A stretch of 64,000 nucleotides of DNA from Paenisporosarcina quisquiliarum_A (lineage in GTDB: Bacteria; Bacillota; Bacilli; Bacillales_A; Planococcaceae): contig NZ_JBHZRU010000003.1 of NCBI RefSeq assembly GCF_043641925.1, positions 62,001-126,000 of the forward strand. Direction: 5' to 3'. Below, one piece after another: positions 17,328 through 26,560 of this stretch (positions within the stretch are counted from its first letter, which is position 1; each line of letters begins with the position of its first letter). Both the position numbers and the translations under genes were made by a program. Under the pieces are notes generated by a model, which was given only the letters and a program-made list of their open reading frames with translations, had not been told where the DNA came from and did not search any database.

Positions 17328-18358
17328 AATTTTCCCTATCCAAAAATCAATTTTTTATATTTTTATTTATTGTTCAAACAGGATCTATTTCAATCGCATT
17401 CCAAACTCCAATAATTAAAGCTGCCGAACAGGACGCATGGATTGTATTTATTGTTGCGCTTCTAATACAATTTTTCCTTCTTGTTCTATATGAAAGATAT
17501 TATAAGCACTTTGTCTTGAATCGGTTTTTAAAATGGGTGTATTCAATTTATATAATGCTGATATTAGTAATATTTGTTGCAAATATTGAAAAATCACTTT
17601 CAGTTTGGGTTTTTCAAAACACACCACCCTATGTCATAGTTGCCATTATTGTCGCGACTTCATTATATGCGAACTTGAGTAAACCTGAATCAGTTGTTAA
17701 TTTAGGTGTATTATTATTTCCCTTGTTTCCGCTAATATTCTTATTTTTATTTTTAGCGACTCCTGATTTAATATGGACAAATCTCTTTCCAATGGGCAAT
17801 ATTTCGATGAAGGAATGGGTGTATGGTTTAAGGGAAGCAAATCTTGCATTTGTCGGGACAGAGATGTACTTAATCTATCGTGGTTATTTATTGAATACAG
17901 AGAAAATATTTATGAAAACAATTGGGAAATATATATTATTTATTGGAAGTTGTTATTTAATTACAGTTTTATTTACCATCATGTTTTTTTCACTAGCTGA
18001 AATAGTAATCGTTCCAGAACCGATAGTATATATATTAAAATCTCAAGAAGTTCAGTTTATCGAAAGACTTGATTTGTTTTTCATCATTATTTGGATGACG
18101 TGGAGTGTTGTTACTGTTATTTATCTCGTCTTTACAGTCCTTTTATTATTTAACATGAAGAGAACAAAAAAAGGAATCCGTTCAGTAGTCGGGATTCATC
18201 TATTACTGATTATCATCCCATTAATTATTATTTGGAAGGATCTATTCAAAATTGGCTATGAGATTCTCATGTACGGATATTTTATTTTTGCTTTTATCGT
18301 TCCTTTCTTCGTGATCATCATAAATGCATGGAGGTCAAAAGATGCTCAAAAAACTTAG
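17324..18358 (+). CDS. gerB: Spore germination receptor subunit B (GerB, APC-type permease)
   Basis: 344 residues with about ten predicted membrane helices; starts FSLSKNQFFIFLFIVQTGS, typical of the endospore germination permease family (GerAB/GerBB/GerKB), structurally related to amino-acid permeases and thought to bind the germinant. The ATG overlaps the A-subunit stop (ATGA), and the 3' end overlaps the C-subunit start by 17 nt, so the three genes are tightly coupled. Confidence 0.94.
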   Translation: MKFSLSKNQFFIFLFIVQTGSISIAFQTPIIKAAEQDAWIVFIVALLIQFFLLVLYERYYKHFVLNRFLKWVYSIYIMLILVIFVANIEKSLSVWVFQNTPPYVIVAIIVATSLYANLSKPESVVNLGVLLFPLFPLIFLFLFLATPDLIWTNLFPMGNISMKEWVYGLREANLAFVGTEMYLIYRGYLLNTEKIFMKTIGKYILFIGSCYLITVLFTIMFFSLAEIVIVPEPIVYILKSQEVQFIERLDLFFIIIWMTWSVVTVIYLVFTVLLLFNMKRTKKGIRSVVGIHLLLIIIPLIIIWKDLFKIGYEILMYGYFIFAFIVPFFVIIINAWRSKDAQKT

Positions 18359-19418
18359 TTGTTTCTTCTGTATCCTGTTATTAAGTGGTTGTTGGGACGA
18401 GCGACAATATAAAGATTTTGCACTAGCTTCAATGGTTGGACACGATGGAAAAGTTAATGATTTAATATCTTATTTTTCAGTCCCGGTCATTAACGGAGAA
18501 GAGATAAGTTCAATCATTGTAAAAGCGGAAGGACGCTCCACTCGTGAAGTAAGGATACATGCGAATACAAATACCCCGCAAAATCTGGATGTCTCTAAAT
18601 TATCTGTGCTTTTTTATTCAGATGAGACTCTCAAAACAGATTTCTACCAATTTTTAGATGTCTATTTTCGCACAGCTCATAATCGATTAAGTACTCTTGT
18701 TGGGATAACAGAAGGTTCTACCAAACCTTTTTTAGAAATAGGGAATGCTGAAAATAAAGATGCTGGTGCTTACTATGACGATTTTATCAAAGGTCTAGCA
18801 CAATCATCAATCTATCCTGAAACAGATTTACAAACAATATGTACAATCCTTTTTGACGACGGAATGGACCTCACTTTACCTTACTTTGGTATCAATGAAG
18901 AGGAAAATACACCTGAAACCTTAGGTGTAGCTCTTTTTAACGGTAAAATATATTCAGGCACTTTTTTAAATGTTAATCAAGCCAAATTATTAACTATACT
19001 AAAAGATGAAATCGGTAAGTATACAAATCTTACGTATATTTATGAAGGAATTCCAGTATCCATTGAAGTTAAAAGAGTGCATAGAAAGTGGGATTTCAGT
19101 CATCTCGAAAAGTCTGGGAAGGTGAGTATGTCTTATGATTTAATTATAGACGTACAAGAATTTTCACCGGATCATTTAGAGGATTATAAAAATAGAATTG
19201 AACTTGAAAAATTCCTATCAAAAAGACTTAAAGAGGACACAATGGAAATGTTTGAGGTTCTTCAGGAAACGAAAAGTGATCCATTAGGAATTGGTAGAAG
19301 AGTTCGAGCATTTCATCCAAAGGTTTGGGAAAAAGGGAAATGGGCAGATATATTTAGTGAACTAACACTTGATATTAAATATGATGTTCAAATCAAACGA
19401 ACAGGCATCTTATTTTAA
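18342..19418 (+). CDS. gerC: Spore germination receptor subunit C (GerC lipoprotein)
   Basis: 358 residues from ATG 18342, which lies 7 nt after GGAGG (18330-18334) inside the end of gerB; an in-frame ATG at 18324 has no RBS. The signal peptide ends in the lipobox LLLSGC followed by WDERQYKDFALAS, the conserved start of mature Ger(x)C proteins. The remaining sequence has the Ger(x)C C-terminal domain with REVR, LVGITEG and VRAFHPKVW. It is the lipid-anchored outer-face subunit of the receptor. Confidence 0.94.
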   Translation: MLKKLSCFFCILLLSGCWDERQYKDFALASMVGHDGKVNDLISYFSVPVINGEEISSIIVKAEGRSTREVRIHANTNTPQNLDVSKLSVLFYSDETLKTDFYQFLDVYFRTAHNRLSTLVGITEGSTKPFLEIGNAENKDAGAYYDDFIKGLAQSSIYPETDLQTICTILFDDGMDLTLPYFGINEEENTPETLGVALFNGKIYSGTFLNVNQAKLLTILKDEIGKYTNLTYIYEGIPVSIEVKRVHRKWDFSHLEKSGKVSMSYDLIIDVQEFSPDHLEDYKNRIELEKFLSKRLKEDTMEMFEVLQETKSDPLGIGRRVRAFHPKVWEKGKWADIFSELTLDIKYDVQIKRTGILF

Positions 19419-19560
19419 TCGTCCGATCAAAACTGATTAAATCAGGAAGAATGAATTATATATATCAACTTATTTAAGTTTACAAAGTTGTAATAACAGA
19501 TGAGTTTAGAAATGCTAATTTGAAATAGAAAATACCTTTACTATTTATATTTACAATTCT

Positions 19561-19686
19561 GTTGATTGGAATGGAGACGGCGACTCTAAGGGGATTAGCA
19601 CGAGCTAAAGACCCTGGACTGAGCATCGCGAAGGAAGCGGCTGAAGCTGTGCCCCCTAGAAAGCGTCCGTAGTAATGGAAATCAAC
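19561..19686. repeat. 126-bp structured intergenic repeat, common in Bacillales
   Basis: The element begins GTTGATTGGA and ends GGAAATCAAC, giving 7-bp inverted ends (GTTGATT/AATCAAC), with internal pairing such as GACG with CGTC. Internal blocks (GGCGACTC, GAGCTAAAGACCC, GGCTGAAGC, AAAGCGTCCG) match, from memory, a repeat seen in many intergenic regions of Bacillus, Geobacillus and Planococcaceae genomes. It sits in the otherwise empty 306-bp gap between gerC and the MATE gene. No coding capacity; this is the only copy I see in the window. Confidence 0.75.
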
Positions 19687-19707
19687 ATTTTAATGTTTAT
19701 CAACAGT

Positions 19708-19746
19708 AAAAAAGGAACACAATCTCAAATGGATTGTGTTCCTTTT
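19708..19746. terminator. Bidirectional terminator downstream of the MATE gene
   Basis: A 14-bp perfect stem (AAAAGGAACACAAT with 19733-19746) with flanking A/T runs. It overlaps the last codons of the minus-strand MATE gene and would terminate it. Confidence 0.88.
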
Positions 19747-21077
19747 CTTTGAATTCTAATTAATCTATAAGACAGTGTAATGGCTCCTGCAGTTAAACCA
19801 ACGATTAACCCGATCCAATAACCAAATGGACCAAATTCCGTAAATTTAGATAAAAGATATCCGACAGGCAATCCAATTACCCAATATGAAATAATTGCCA
19901 TTATAAATGTTACATTTACATCCTTATATCCTCTTAATGACCCTTGGACTGGAGCTTGAATAGCATCAGATAACTGGAACAAAGCAGCAAATATAAAGAA
20001 GTGAATGGTTAATTTAATGACCTCTTTATCCGTAGTGTAAAGAGATGCGATTTGTTCTCGGAAGAAAAATAAGACACACGCTGAGAAAAAGCTAAAAATG
20101 ATGGCAGTACCAACACTCAACCAACTATAAGTTCGAGCATCATGTAATCTTTTTGCACCCACTTCATAGCCAACCAATACGGTTGCACCAATAGAAATAC
20201 TAAGTGGCACCATATATAACAAAGATGTGAAATTTAGTGCAATTTGATGGGCTGATATAACAGCTGTGCTATAAGTAGCCATCATCAACGTAACTGCAGA
20301 AAAAATACTCGTTTCTGCAAAAATAGATAAGCCAATTGGAATTCCAATTTTGCTGATCTCAAGCCATTTCGAAAACTGTGCAGTTGTCCAATTTTTAAAT
20401 AGCTCATATTCTTTAAATGGTTCAAGTCTATGCGCAATGAAAACTGCGATGAAAAAGATGAGCCAATACGTAATAGCAGATGCGTATCCAGCCCCAGCTC
20501 CTCCTAATTCAGGAAAACCAAAAGCACCGAAAATAAGTAAATAGTTAAAACATATATTAATAGGAGCAGAAAGCAAGCTTATAATCATCGTTATCCTTGT
20601 TTTCCCAAGAGCATCCATATAGGAACGAATAACCGTATACGCAAAAAGTGGAATGATACCGATCAGCATTGCAGTTAAATAAGACTTGGCCACATCATGA
20701 ACTCGCGCTTCCAAATCCATCACATTTAATAAGGGATTGATTGAAAATAATAAAATGATTATGACAACAATGGAAAGTGCTAAAGATAGGAATAATCCTT
20801 GCTGGACAATTGTTTTAACTTCATTTTTTTTCTTTGCTCCAACTAAATGAGCTACAAGTGGCGTGGTTGCTAACAGAATTCCAGCTAAACCCGTGTAAAT
20901 CGGAACCCAAAATGATGAACCAACCGCTACACCGGCTAAATCTTCACTACCATATCGACTGGTCATTAAAATATCGAAAAAGGATACTAAATATAGGGAT
21001 ACTTGGGTTATTAATATAGGAAAAACAATTTTGATTAATAAAGCCCATTTTTCTTTCATTTGTGTCGTTTCATGCAT
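19725..21077 (-). CDS. MATE family multidrug/cation antiporter (NorM-like)
   Basis: 450 residues with about twelve hydrophobic helices. The first helix segment FPILITQVSLYLVSFFDILMTSRYGSEDLAGVAVGSS and the internal repeat around GLSIFAETSIFSAVTLMMATYSTAVISAHQIALNF are characteristic of MATE transporters, which expel cationic drugs using Na+ or H+ gradients. GGTGAAAAC precedes the ATG on the minus strand. Substrate unknown; stands alone. Confidence 0.93.
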   Translation of the reverse strand: MHETTQMKEKWALLIKIVFPILITQVSLYLVSFFDILMTSRYGSEDLAGVAVGSSFWVPIYTGLAGILLATTPLVAHLVGAKKKNEVKTIVQQGLFLSLALSIVVIIILLFSINPLLNVMDLEARVHDVAKSYLTAMLIGIIPLFAYTVIRSYMDALGKTRITMIISLLSAPINICFNYLLIFGAFGFPELGGAGAGYASAITYWLIFFIAVFIAHRLEPFKEYELFKNWTTAQFSKWLEISKIGIPIGLSIFAETSIFSAVTLMMATYSTAVISAHQIALNFTSLLYMVPLSISIGATVLVGYEVGAKRLHDARTYSWLSVGTAIIFSFFSACVLFFFREQIASLYTTDKEVIKLTIHFFIFAALFQLSDAIQAPVQGSLRGYKDVNVTFIMAIISYWVIGLPVGYLLSKFTEFGPFGYWIGLIVGLTAGAITLSYRLIRIQRKGTQSI

Positions 21078-21313
21078 TTGTTTTCACCAAGATTCTCAAA
21101 AAATTTCCTTAAGTATAGCATTTATTCATGCGTCTGTATTAAGTCAGAATATTCTACCTCCACAAACCGATGAGCATCTTTACACTTTTATTTCATTGCT
21201 TGAAAACGTATATGTATCACACGGAAATAGTGTATATTATGTAAAGGAATAAAACGTTTTATGTAAATTAACAATAGAGATTCTTGTAAATTAAAATCGA
21301 TAGGAGAAAATGA

Positions 21314-22390
21314 ATGAAAAATAAAACAATTGTATTAACTGGTGGGGGAACAGCTGGTCATGTTTCGCTTAATCAAGCCATCATACCAACCTTTGAAAAA
21401 GAGAATTATGACATTCATTATATTGGTTCAAAAGAAGGAATTGAAAATGAAATTATCCGTGATGCATTTCCTCATATTCAATACCATGCGATTTCAAGTG
21501 GGAAATTAAGAAGATACGCATCCATTAAGAATTTTACAGATCCCATCCGTGTAGCAAAAGGTCTTTTACAATCATTGGTCATTTTAAAGAAAGTTAAACC
21601 ATCTGTTATCTTTTCAAAAGGTGGTTTCGTGTCAGTCCCAGTTGTCATCGCTGGAAAAATCGCTAACATTCCAGTGGTTATTCATGAATCAGACGTTTCA
21701 CCTGGATTAGCGAACAAAATTGCGATTCCTTTTGCGCATCATATCTTTTCCATTTTTCCTGAGACATTAAAACATTTACCTAAAGAAAAATCTAGTTGTT
21801 CAGGATCCATCATTCGTTCTCAGTTATTTGAAGGGAATAAACAAGCTGGACTTCAAAAATGTGATTTTACAGGGTTTAAACCCGTCATTTTAGTTATGGG
21901 GGGAAGCCAAGGATCATCTGTGATAAATGACGCAATACGAAATAATCTACCGCAGCTACTACTGACGTATGACGTTATTCACTTATGTGGTAAAGGGAAA
22001 AAAGATGATGCATTAGAAGGTACAAAAGGGTATAAACAGTTTGAATATGTTACGGATGAACTTCCTGATTTACTGCATGCTTCTGACTTAATTATTTCTC
22101 GAGCAGGATCTAATTCAATCTTTGAATTTATGGCATTAAATAAACCCATGTTACTAATCCCACTTTCAAAACAAAAAAGTAGGGGAGATCAAATACTGAA
22201 TGCGAATTTGTTTAAAAAGAACGGGTGGGCATTAGTTCTTGAAGAAGAAGATGTTACTACTGAGTCCTTACTAGCTTCCATTTCGCAATTAGCAACTGAA
22301 GCACCTCATTTGAGAGCGAAGATGGACGATGCAGAGATGCCAAAAACACCTGAAGAAATGGTTAAAATTATTACTTCGTATTCTATTTAA
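21314..22390 (+). CDS. murG: UDP-GlcNAc:lipid I GlcNAc transferase MurG
   Basis: 358 residues, normal length. N-terminal glycine-rich VLTGGGTAGHVSLNQAI, GGFVSVPVVIAG, HESDVSPGLANKIA, then the C-terminal UDP-GlcNAc site LVMGGSQGSS and DLIISRAGSNSIFEFMALNKPMLLIPL. It transfers GlcNAc onto lipid I to make lipid II at the inner membrane face. The gene is outside any dcw cluster here; the GHVSLN variant at the N-terminus is seen in non-dcw MurG proteins of Bacillales. It may be the sole MurG or a second copy. Confidence 0.92.
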   Translation: MKNKTIVLTGGGTAGHVSLNQAIIPTFEKENYDIHYIGSKEGIENEIIRDAFPHIQYHAISSGKLRRYASIKNFTDPIRVAKGLLQSLVILKKVKPSVIFSKGGFVSVPVVIAGKIANIPVVIHESDVSPGLANKIAIPFAHHIFSIFPETLKHLPKEKSSCSGSIIRSQLFEGNKQAGLQKCDFTGFKPVILVMGGSQGSSVINDAIRNNLPQLLLTYDVIHLCGKGKKDDALEGTKGYKQFEYVTDELPDLLHASDLIISRAGSNSIFEFMALNKPMLLIPLSKQKSRGDQILNANLFKKNGWALVLEEEDVTTESLLASISQLATEAPHLRAKMDDAEMPKTPEEMVKIITSYSI

Positions 22391-22426
22391 GATAAAGATT
22401 TGTTAAAGGGGATTTAAAAATCCATT

Positions 22427-22480
22427 GGGGTTCCAAAAATTCGGTAAGTACTGATTTTTGGTTTACCCCGTCATCTTTTT
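22427..22480 (+). terminator. Hairpin after murG, possible terminator
   Basis: GGGGTTCCAAAAAT pairs imperfectly with ATTTTTGGTTTACCCC over a 13-nt loop; a run of six T begins about 6 nt after the stem. The offset T run makes the terminator call uncertain. Confidence 0.5.
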
Positions 22481-22511
22481 TGAAATATCCATTAATTAAA
22501 CTCTTAAAAAG

Positions 22512-22550
22512 AAAAACCGCTAAAGCATTTTGCCTTAGCGGTTTGTTTGT
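22512..22550. terminator. Bidirectional terminator between murG and the GNAT gene
   Basis: AAACCGCTAA pairs with TTAGCGGTTT, with additional inner GC pairing; A-rich on the left (terminating the minus-strand gene) and T-rich on the right. Confidence 0.85.
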
Positions 22551-22552
22551 AT

Positions 22553-23104
22553 TTACATGGCTTGTTCTTCTTCTTCGGCAAACCTTGCAGCTGCAGTAGA
22601 AAGATAAAACAAATCTTTTGGAATTTGGTATAACTCGTATTGCGGAACACCTGAATTAATTTCCGCTAATAATACGGGATGAGTGTCATTTGCTTTCATC
22701 GTATAAGCTAATTTTTCAGCAGCACGAATCGACTTTTCATTTTTAGCATTAATTCTAAGAAATACCGTATTAATGTTATGCTGATAAAACAATTCTTCTA
22801 AGAATAGATTTTTTGCTTTTTGGTTAAACCCTTTCCCTTGAAAAGGCTGACCAATCCAAGTTCCAAGAAAACCAGCTTGGTCTTGAATGTCGTATAAATT
22901 GATCGTACCAATAGGTTGACCATAGTCATCAGTAATCGTACGCGAGATAACCTCGCCTCGTTCTTCTTCTTCCATCAATTGTTTCGTCATAAACATAAAT
23001 TCTTCAGCAGAATTTGCTTTTTGACGTACGTAAGGGAAGACAGATGGGTGCGATAAATACTCGAATAAGTGACCACATTCGTGTAATTCACGTCGTTTAA
23101 TCAT
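22553..23104 (-). CDS. GNAT family N-acetyltransferase
   Basis: 183 residues. The segments RTITDDYGQPIGTINLYDI, GFLGTWIGQPFQGKGFNQKAKNLFLEELF (acetyl-CoA pyrophosphate loop QPFQGKG) and INTVFLRINAKNEKSIRAAEKLAY are the core GNAT motifs, close to RimJ/RimL-like enzymes that acetylate protein N-termini or small molecules. The substrate is not predictable. Start: the frame stays open to 23146, but GGAGG lies 8 nt before ATG 23104 (MIKRREL), which I choose. No obvious partner. Confidence 0.85.
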   Translation of the reverse strand: MIKRRELHECGHLFEYLSHPSVFPYVRQKANSAEEFMFMTKQLMEEEERGEVISRTITDDYGQPIGTINLYDIQDQAGFLGTWIGQPFQGKGFNQKAKNLFLEELFYQHNINTVFLRINAKNEKSIRAAEKLAYTMKANDTHPVLLAEINSGVPQYELYQIPKDLFYLSTAAARFAEEEEQAM

Positions 23105-23189
23105 GTTGAACGCCTCCGTAACGGGGCAGGTCAAGAGAGAAATCAAGCCCTAGCCCCTCGAAATTTTTCATTTTGTATTGCATAAAAAA

Positions 23190-23260
23190 TTCCGGGGTGG
23201 GAATCGAACCCACTAGGACCAGACGTATTGCTGGTGGCGCACCATTTGCCTTCCCTAACG
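23190..23260 (-). other. tRNA 3'-half-like fragment
   Basis: Read on the minus strand there is a canonical T arm (GTGGG-TTCGATT-CCCAC, complement of 23197-23213), a following 7-nt CCCGGAA acceptor-like strand, and before it a 5-bp anticodon-like stem ACCAG/CTGGT with an abnormal 8-nt loop. The 5' acceptor strand (TTCCGGG would be needed) is missing and no CCA follows. It is therefore not a complete tRNA; it may be a decayed tRNA or an attachment-site remnant. The remaining part of the 350-bp gap (23105-23456) is A/T-rich with nothing else recognised. Confidence 0.45.
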
Positions 23261-23456
23261 ATCTATTTGACGATAAATCGTTATATGAAATTGTTTGCTT
23301 TATTACTATACTAACTTTTTATCAAAATGCAAAGAAAAAATTACGTAAAATTTGTGTAATTTTTGTTACAAAATAAATGCTTAAAATTCGTTGTTTAGTT
23401 GTCACCACTTGCGTTTACATTTATCATATAGTAATAGGGTAATTGGAGGAGATTTT

Positions 23457-24428
23457 ATGGAATTATCATTCCAAAAAGTGCACGGTTCAGGTAACACTTT
23501 TTACTTGCATGAAGAGCTAGAGAATACTCAATATGATTGGCCAAGTTTAGCCGTTACTATTTGCGATCCGGCGAACGAAAAGGGTGCAGATGGAATCTTA
23601 GTTGTGTCAAAATCAGTACATGCAGATTATAAAATGCGTGTATTTAATTCAGATGGTTCTGAAGCCTCAATGTGCGGAAACGGTTTAAGATGTGTGGCGA
23701 GGTATGTGTTAGAAAAATCTCAAAAAAGTCGCGCCATAATCGAAACAATGAAAGTAGATTTATTGGTACAAAACGAAACTGCTATTTTCAATGATATTCC
23801 TACTTATTCAGTACAGATATCTCCTGTGTCATTTGATTTGTCAACTTTACATATGAACTATAACAATCAAAAAACAGTGATCAATCAAATTGTTCCTGAA
23901 TTTGCAGATGATATACATTTCACGGCGGTTTCAATACCAAATCCTCATTTAATAGGAATTGTTCCTATACAGTATATTGAAAACTTAGAGCATCAAGAAC
24001 AACTTGCAACATATTTAAATAGCGTAAATCCATATTTTTCTGATGGCGTAAATGTAAGCTATGTCCACCCTGTTAATGAAACAAGTATTTTTGTCCGAAC
24101 GTTTGAAAGAGGAGTTGGATTTACGAATGCTTGCGGCACGGCGATGAGTGCTTCTGCGTTAGTGGCAACAGAAATAGATTTACTTCCTAAAGGCGATGTA
24201 ACGGTATACAATCCTGGTGGGTTTGTTAAATGTGTGATTGGCAAAAAGCAAGATCAACATGAAGTTACATTAATCGGTAATGCGACAATAATTGGCACCT
24301 TTATTGGAGAGTATGATAGAAACAACGTTTTTAATTGGATTGAAAAGACAGATCACCTAGAAGAAGTAGCTGACTATCAAAAATTGACTGAATACGCTTC
24401 AAATCAAGTTAAAGAAAACTGGTCGTAA
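23457..24428 (+). CDS. dapF: Diaminopimelate epimerase
   Basis: 323 residues. Interconverts LL- and meso-diaminopimelate for lysine and peptidoglycan synthesis. Both catalytic cysteines are visible: MCGNGLRC (about residue 78) and FTNACGTAMSASA (about 226); KVHGSGN and VFNSDGSEA are also typical. It is about 40 residues longer than B. subtilis DapF, mainly because of a C-terminal extension after GEYDR. GGAGGAG (23445-23451) fixes the start at ATG 23457 although the frame is open to 23391. Confidence 0.93.
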   Translation: MELSFQKVHGSGNTFYLHEELENTQYDWPSLAVTICDPANEKGADGILVVSKSVHADYKMRVFNSDGSEASMCGNGLRCVARYVLEKSQKSRAIIETMKVDLLVQNETAIFNDIPTYSVQISPVSFDLSTLHMNYNNQKTVINQIVPEFADDIHFTAVSIPNPHLIGIVPIQYIENLEHQEQLATYLNSVNPYFSDGVNVSYVHPVNETSIFVRTFERGVGFTNACGTAMSASALVATEIDLLPKGDVTVYNPGGFVKCVIGKKQDQHEVTLIGNATIIGTFIGEYDRNNVFNWIEKTDHLEEVADYQKLTEYASNQVKENWS

Positions 24429-24455
24429 ATTTAAACAACCAGAGGGGGTGATGCC

Positions 24456-26495
24456 ATGAATGTTCCTTTTTTCTCGAAAACTCAATTCGATTTATTATAT
24501 GGAAACTCGAAGGATTTGGTTTTTTTCTTAAAACAAGATGACCAAACTTTTCGCTATATCTATGTAAATCCAAGTGCTCGACTTATTTTCAAAGAATGTC
24601 CCATAAAACGTTTATTGCAGGAAATGGTATCTACTGAACATTTGAATGATATTCAATCAAATTATTTGAAAGCTATTGACGAACAGACCGAAACGACTTT
24701 TCAAGACTTCTTTTTATTCTCAGATGTGCAATTAGTCAATGAAACTACTGTAAAGCCCATTTTGTTTGAAGGCCAACAATATATTTTAGCTATAACAAAG
24801 GAAGTCTCTGTAGAAAAAGAAATAGAAGAAAAGTATGCCTTTATGCAGTCTTTATTATCAATGACCGTGGATCCAACCATTGTGGTTACGAATGAAGGCA
24901 AAATTTTTGATATGAATCCAAAATTTGAAGATGTTTTCGGCTACACACTAAAAGATTGGCGTGGTAAGCATTATTTGAATTTTCCTTTCATTCCAAGTGA
25001 TGAGAGAAACTCTGTTGAAAGTCATGTGGAATCTAATCTTAAAGGTGAAGCAAAGTCTTCTGTATTAGTTAAAAGAATGAAATCATCTGGTGACGTAGGT
25101 ACATTTTTGGTAAGTTACTCACCAATTCGTAAAGATGGACAAGTAGTCGCGATGTATATTTTGTTGCAAGAAGTCTCGGATGAATTGGAATTAAAGGAAA
25201 GCTTAAGAAATACCAGACATATTCTTGAAAGCTATAAACGAGCAATAAGTACGGCCGCAATGGTCATTATGATTAATCCTACTGGTAAGATTGACTATGT
25301 GAATGAATTATTCGTAGACGTAACTGGATACAAACGAGATGAAATTATTGGAAAGCCCTTTCAAACCTTAAATACAAATCGCCAGGGGTCAGATTTCTTA
25401 AATACGCTATGGGATACTTTGCTTTCTGAAAAAATATGGCGTGGTGAAATGAGAAATCAAACGAAATTTGGTTCAGTATATTGGGGAGATACAACTGTCA
25501 TCCCCTTATTTAATGAACATAACGAATTAGAAAATATTCTTGTTTTCCAATTTGATATTACGGATAAAAAGAGTGTCATGACAGAACTTCGAAACATTGA
25601 AAAAACATTTAAGTTGATTACTGAAAATACCAATGACTTAATTGCGATAACAAGTGATGATGGGATGGTCCTTTATACTTCGCCATCACATGATAAATTG
25701 CTTAATTTCGAAAATGAACAAATGTTAGGCAGATTCTATTCTGAAATGGTTGCAGAAGAAGATCAGCATTTGTGGAATGAAGAATTGTTCGAACGATTAA
25801 ATTCTGGGGAAGAAATGCGTTTTGAAATGCGATTAAAAAGAACAAATGGCGAACTGATTTGGACAGAGACATCCATTATTGCTGTACAAGACGCTGACCG
25901 TGAAAAAGTATTCCAACATGTCATTGTGTCTAGAGAGATATCTGAGCGGAAGAAGCTTGAAGAAAGACTCCGTTTTATGGCTTACCATGATAATTTAACG
26001 CAGCTTCCAAACAGGAGTTTTTTGTTAAAAGAATTTCCTGACTTAGTCCAAAAAGCAAATCAACTTGAATCGTCAATTGCTGTTTTATATTTAGATGGGG
26101 ATGATTTCAAATCTGTAAATGATGAATTCGGTCATGATATTGGCGATGAATTCATTCGTCACTTCGGAATCGCTCTTCAAGCAAGCGTGAGAACTGAAGA
26201 CTTAGTCGCGCGAATTGGCGGCGATGAATTTGTTATTTTGATCAATAACGTTTCAAAAAATCCAAACGAGCAAAAGTTGCAAATAACTTCTATTATTGAT
26301 CGTATACAAACATCATTAAAAGAAGGATGGAAAATAAAGAACACATCCTTCACACCAACTTCTTCGATCGGAATCGCATTTTATCCCGAACACGGTGCAA
26401 CAATTGATGAGCTTTTAGAAAAAGCAGATGTTGCTCTATACGAAGTGAAGAGATTAGGGAAAAATCAATACTTAATTTTTGACGAATATCAATAA
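24456..26495 (+). CDS. Multi-PAS diguanylate cyclase (PAS-GGDEF)
   Basis: 679 residues with about four PAS-like modules (about 10-110, 125-240, 260-375, 390-505) and a C-terminal GGDEF domain. The active-site RIGGDEF is intact and is preceded by RTED at the I-site position (RxxD), so it should make c-di-GMP and be feedback inhibited. FGHDIGDEF and LPNRSFLL are conserved. No EAL domain and no transmembrane segment, so this is a cytoplasmic sensor; the PAS ligand is unknown. AGAGGGGGTG precedes the ATG. Confidence 0.92.
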   Translation: MNVPFFSKTQFDLLYGNSKDLVFFLKQDDQTFRYIYVNPSARLIFKECPIKRLLQEMVSTEHLNDIQSNYLKAIDEQTETTFQDFFLFSDVQLVNETTVKPILFEGQQYILAITKEVSVEKEIEEKYAFMQSLLSMTVDPTIVVTNEGKIFDMNPKFEDVFGYTLKDWRGKHYLNFPFIPSDERNSVESHVESNLKGEAKSSVLVKRMKSSGDVGTFLVSYSPIRKDGQVVAMYILLQEVSDELELKESLRNTRHILESYKRAISTAAMVIMINPTGKIDYVNELFVDVTGYKRDEIIGKPFQTLNTNRQGSDFLNTLWDTLLSEKIWRGEMRNQTKFGSVYWGDTTVIPLFNEHNELENILVFQFDITDKKSVMTELRNIEKTFKLITENTNDLIAITSDDGMVLYTSPSHDKLLNFENEQMLGRFYSEMVAEEDQHLWNEELFERLNSGEEMRFEMRLKRTNGELIWTETSIIAVQDADREKVFQHVIVSREISERKKLEERLRFMAYHDNLTQLPNRSFLLKEFPDLVQKANQLESSIAVLYLDGDDFKSVNDEFGHDIGDEFIRHFGIALQASVRTEDLVARIGGDEFVILINNVSKNPNEQKLQITSIIDRIQTSLKEGWKIKNTSFTPTSSIGIAFYPEHGATIDELLEKADVALYEVKRLGKNQYLIFDEYQ

Positions 26496-26496
26496 T

Positions 26497-26527
26497 AAAA
26501 CCGTGCCGATTTTCGGAGCGGTTTTTT
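26497..26527 (+). terminator. Rho-independent terminator after PAS-GGDEF gene
   Basis: AAAACCG-tg-CCG pairs with CGG-ag-CGGTTTT and is followed by T residues. Confidence 0.85.
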
Positions 26528-26560
26528 ATTCATATTCCTATTCACTTAGGGGGTGACAAG

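Noticed and set aside
23173..23376. Plus-strand open frame of 67 codons containing GVGIEPTRTR
   Set aside because: This kind of peptide arises from translating the complement of a tRNA T arm; it has no RBS and runs over the tRNA-like fragment.
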